The position numbers and the translations under genes are program-made. A stretch of DNA of 64,000 nt from Gammaproteobacteria bacterium (GTDB lineage: Bacteria; Pseudomonadota; Gammaproteobacteria; Pseudomonadales; Pseudohongiellaceae). The DNA lies in assembly GCA_024639905.1 (NCBI GenBank), contig JAHEGE010000001.1, positions 1 through 64,000 of the forward strand, in the 5' to 3' direction. Shown here one piece after another: positions 61,172-64,000 of this stretch (its first letter is position 1; every line of letters starts with the position of its first letter). The notes below the pieces were generated by a model. It was given only the letters and a program-made list of their open reading frames with translations, was not told the origin of the DNA and ran no database searches.

Positions 61172-62575
61172 ATGCCTGCTTCACAAGACCCCAATAACGA
61201 CGCCAAATCAACGGCCAGCACTGCGAAGAAGCGCTACTTCGGTACCGACGGCATCCGCGGAGCAGTAGGCCAAGCGCCGATTACCCCCGATTTCATGCTT
61301 AAACTCGGTTGGGCGGCAGGTCGTGTTTTCGCTGACGCCAATGGCGCGCGCGGCAAGATCCTCATCGGTAAAGACACCCGCATTTCGGGCTATATGTTCG
61401 AGGCGGCACTCGAGGCCGGCGTTGCCGCAGCGGGGGTCGATATCGGTTTACTCGGCCCGATGCCAACGCCCGCCATCGCCTACCTCACGCGCACGCTGCG
61501 CGCGCGTGCCGGCATCGTCATCAGCGCATCGCACAATTCTTTCGAAGACAATGGCATTAAATTCTTCTCAGGCACCGGCACTAAATTGCCCGACGAGATC
61601 GAGCATGCCATCGAGGCCGAGCTCGAGAAAGACGTGAGCGTGGTGCGCCCAGAACTCATTGGCAAGGCATCTCGAGTTAACGATGCCGCGGGTCGTTACA
61701 TCGAATTCTGCAAGAGCACGGTGGGTCAGAATCTTCGCCTTAACGGAATGAAGATTGTCGTCGACTGCGCCCATGGTTCGACCTATCACATTGCCCCGAG
61801 CGTCTTTACCGAACTCGGCGCCAGCGTCATTTCTCAGGGTGTATCGCCCGATGGCCTCAATATTAACCGAGACGCAGGTTCAACCTCGCCACAGGTGCTC
61901 GCCGATCGCGTCTTGAAAGAGGGCGCCGACCTAGGAGTTGCCTTCGATGGCGATGGCGATCGCGTAGTGATGGTCGATCATCTCGGCAACGTGCTCGATG
62001 GCGATGAAATTCTTTATATCATTGCGCGTGACAGGCTGCGGCAGGATATCGAGTTTGGCGGAGTCGTTGGCACTCAGATGAGCAACCTAGGCCTGCAGCT
62101 TGGTTTGGAGGCGCTAAACGTGCCCTTCACGCGCACGCCGGTTGGCGATCGCTACGTCATGCAGGAGATGATTCAGCGTGGATGGAGCCTCGGCGGCGAG
62201 TCGTCTGGGCATGTGATCTGTCTGGATCTCTCGAGCACCGGCGATGGCATAATCTCTGCGCTGCAGGCGCTCGCCGCTGTTGTGCATGGTGGCAAGCCGC
62301 TGGCAGAACTGCGGGCACAGATGAACAAGCTGCCACAGAAGATGATTAATGTGCGGATCAATCGCGGCACTGAGCTCGTGGGCAACGCGCCCATCGTCGC
62401 CGCCGTGCATGCTGTCGAAGCAGAGCTCGGCGCGCGCGGTCGGGTGTTGCTGCGTCCCTCGGGTACCGAACCGGTATTACGGGTTATGGTCGAGGGTGAG
62501 GATGCCGCGGAGGTGAGCCGGCTCGCGGAGCAACTCGCGGAAGCGGTAAGCGCTGAAGTGGGCTCCACCGGCTAG
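61172..62575 (+). CDS. glmM: Phosphoglucosamine mutase
   Basis: Converts glucosamine-6-P to glucosamine-1-P for cell-wall UDP-GlcNAc. At 467 residues it carries an N-terminal extension of about 18 residues before the usual [11 protein letters not shown]. The active-site phosphoserine is Ser120 in SASHN, the metal site is AFDGDGDRV, and the C-terminal [11 protein letters not shown] is intact. It follows folP after 49 bp, as in E. coli. Confidence 0.97.
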   Translation: MPASQDPNNDAKSTASTAKKRYFGTDGIRGAVGQAPITPDFMLKLGWAAGRVFADANGARGKILIGKDTRISGYMFEAALEAGVAAAGVDIGLLGPMPTPAIAYLTRTLRARAGIVISASHNSFEDNGIKFFSGTGTKLPDEIEHAIEAELEKDVSVVRPELIGKASRVNDAAGRYIEFCKSTVGQNLRLNGMKIVVDCAHGSTYHIAPSVFTELGASVISQGVSPDGLNINRDAGSTSPQVLADRVLKEGADLGVAFDGDGDRVVMVDHLGNVLDGDEILYIIARDRLRQDIEFGGVVGTQMSNLGLQLGLEALNVPFTRTPVGDRYVMQEMIQRGWSLGGESSGHVICLDLSSTGDGIISALQALAAVVHGGKPLAELRAQMNKLPQKMINVRINRGTELVGNAPIVAAVHAVEAELGARGRVLLRPSGTEPVLRVMVEGEDAAEVSRLAEQLAEAVSAEVGSTG

Positions 62576-62681
62576 CACCGCAGCGGCGGTATTCTTGCAT
62601 CACCCCAGCATCTTATGTAGACTTGCCGCCCGTTTCGATCGCGCTCACGCGCGTTTCGTCTGAAGAGGATGCCAACACCCT

Positions 62682-63467
62682 ATGCGACGCAAACTGGTTA
62701 TTGGCAACTGGAAGATGCACGGGTCGCTCGAAGCCAACCACGCCCTAATAAGCGGGCTGGCAAAGGCACTTGAGAGACTTAGCGAGGCAGATAAGACACA
62801 GGTCGTGATCTGCCCAGTGAGTGTCCATCTTGCCGCAGCCGCGCAGCAGCTAAATGGCTTGCCGGGGCAAATCGGTTTAGGCGCACAGAACGTGAGTCAT
62901 GCAGCAAGCGGAGCGTACACCGGCGAAGTCGCCGCGAGTATGCTAGCCGAAGCCGGAGTGACGCTCGTTTTAGTGGGGCATTCCGAACGCCGAGAGCTGT
63001 TTGGCGAGGGCGACGCACTAGTCGCCGACAAGGTAGCCGCTGTTTTAGACGCGGGCATGACACCGGTGCTGTGTGTGGGCGAGTCGCTCGCACAAAGGCA
63101 GACCGGCGAAACAGAATCAGTGGTATTGAGGCAACTCAATGCCGCGGTGCAGCGAGTCGGTGTCGAAGGCATAGCTCGCAGCATCGTCGCCTATGAGCCC
63201 ATTTGGGCAATAGGTACGGGCGAGACAGCGACGCCCGAGCAAGCGCAAGAAGTACACGAGGCACTACGTAAGCGCCTAGCAGAGTTAGACGAAGACTTGG
63301 CCGCTAACACGCCGATCCTCTACGGAGGCAGCGTCAAGGCGAGCAACGCCGATGCGTTATTTGCGCAGCCGGATATCGATGGTGGACTTGTGGGAGGCGC
63401 GTCGCTAGATGCCGAAGAGTTCAGCGCGATTTGCGCGAGCAGCGCACGCAGCGGAGCAAGTGCTTAA
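62682..63467 (+). CDS. tpiA: Triosephosphate isomerase
   Basis: Interconverts dihydroxyacetone phosphate and glyceraldehyde-3-P. The 261 residues have catalytic Lys11 (NWKMHG), His100 (LVGHSERRELFGEG) and Glu172 (AYEPIWAIGTG), and the phosphate loop YGGSVKASNA. It sits between glmM and secG, the usual order. Its stop lies within a 15-bp tandem duplication (63464-63478 and 63480-63494, TTAAAGCGCCA(A/G)AAG). Confidence 0.97.
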   Translation: MRRKLVIGNWKMHGSLEANHALISGLAKALERLSEADKTQVVICPVSVHLAAAAQQLNGLPGQIGLGAQNVSHAASGAYTGEVAASMLAEAGVTLVLVGHSERRELFGEGDALVADKVAAVLDAGMTPVLCVGESLAQRQTGETESVVLRQLNAAVQRVGVEGIARSIVAYEPIWAIGTGETATPEQAQEVHEALRKRLAELDEDLAANTPILYGGSVKASNADALFAQPDIDGGLVGGASLDAEEFSAICASSARSGASA

Positions 63468-63551
63468 AGCGCCAAAAGTTTAAAGCGCCAGAAGATAGAC
63501 GCAGAATATCGGAAACAGAAAGAACTCAAAGAACGAATTAAGAGAACGAAT

Positions 63552-63947
63552 ATGGAATCAATCATCGTCATCGTCCACGTCGTCGTGGCTGTCGCGATCG
63601 TCGGCCTAGTGCTCCTGCAGCAGGGCAAAGGCGCCGACGCAGGCGCGTCATTTGGCTCCGGCGCGTCGCAGACCGTCTTCGGTTCATCCGGTTCGGGCAA
63701 CTTCTTGGTCCGCGCCACTGCGGTCTGCGCAACAATTTTTTTCGTCACTAGCCTATCGCTTTCGCTCGTGGCAAAGAATCAAACGGGCTTCGGCTCGACT
63801 TCCGGTATGCCAGTCGTCGATCCTTCGCTCCTTGAAACCCTGTCTACCAGCCAGCAGTCTGACCTTCCTCAGTTAGACGAAGACATGCCGGCAGTGGAAG
63901 ACAGCCAGGCAGACGTTCCGAGTCTGCCGGCAGGCGATGATCTCTAG
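63552..63947 (+). CDS. secG: Preprotein translocase subunit SecG
   Basis: Two-helix membrane subunit of SecYEG. The product has 131 residues: helix 1 (about 1-22, IVIVHVVVAVAIVGLVLLQQ), GKGADAGASFGSGASQTVFG, and helix 2 (about 52-75), followed by an acidic Asp/Ser-rich tail. The tail is longer than average. Downstream, GATAAT at 63968-63973 followed by GC-rich sequence resembles a stable-RNA promoter; in relatives a tRNA-Leu gene follows secG, but the window ends at 64000. Confidence 0.95.
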   Translation: MESIIVIVHVVVAVAIVGLVLLQQGKGADAGASFGSGASQTVFGSSGSGNFLVRATAVCATIFFVTSLSLSLVAKNQTGFGSTSGMPVVDPSLLETLSTSQQSDLPQLDEDMPAVEDSQADVPSLPAGDDL

Positions 63948-64000
63948 CGAAAAAGTTAAAGCTAGGCGATAATGCGCGCCTGTTGTGAATCAACGGAAAC

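Overview
The window is a dense, GC-rich stretch of a gammaproteobacterial chromosome. The protein families and gene order (pilMNOPQ-aroK-aroB-damX, hslVU-ubiE-ubiJ-ubiB-hisI-hisE-tatABC, dapB-carA-carB-greA-yhbY-rlmE-ftsH-folP-glmM-tpiA-secG, ntrC-ntrB-gln-typA) resemble Pseudomonas-like and marine oligotrophic lineages of Gammaproteobacteria. No genus can be fixed from the sequence alone. Almost all of it is core housekeeping DNA with no prophage, integron, CRISPR array or intact insertion sequence.

Layout. 1-3.8 kb: tRNA-Phe, then yggX, mutY and an AsmA-family gene on the minus strand. 3.8-6.8 kb: the plus-strand hisBHAF block. 6.8-11.1 kb: minus-strand cell-envelope protease, envC and gpmI. 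11.2-12.8 kb: rhodanese, secB and trmL. 12.8-13.4 kb: a small AT-richer island with a truncated type IV pilin. 13.4-17.6 kb: the nitrogen-control cluster ntrC-ntrB plus a eukaryotic-type (GSII) glutamine synthetase, with NtrC-type and sigma-54-type sites. 17.8-21.2 kb: typA, pip, dtd. 21.2-32.4 kb: a long minus-strand run (priA, SPOR protein, hslVU, DUF971, ubiE/J/B, hisI/E, tatABC). 32.5-33.2 kb: chorismate mutase and rpmE. 33.3-35.7 kb: mrcA. 35.9-45.5 kb: pilM-pilN-(pilO-pilP fusion)-pilQ-aroK-aroB-SPOR/ATPase-hemE-folK. 45.6-50.5 kb: a plug-less TonB-receptor-like barrel, comF, an acyl-CoA dehydrogenase and an ECF sigma/DUF3379 pair. 50.8-64 kb: dapB, carA (with a leader peptide and attenuator), carB, greA, yhbY, rlmE, ftsH, folP, glmM, tpiA, secG.

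The most notable points are: (1) a GSII-type glutamine synthetase in the place normally held by GSI glnA, next to ntrBC and carrying two NtrC-type palindromes and a -24/-12 promoter, with a matching site set in front of ntrBC; (2) a fused pilO-pilP gene and an AMIN-less pilQ in an otherwise normal pilus operon; (3) a cluster of REP-like repeats between ftsH and folP that now supplies the 5' end of folP; (4) a carA leader with an Arg-containing 18-codon peptide whose stop codon lies in an intrinsic terminator stem; (5) a signal peptide joined directly to the C-terminal part of a TonB-dependent receptor barrel. All functional statements are homology and motif readings made by eye; no database search was run.
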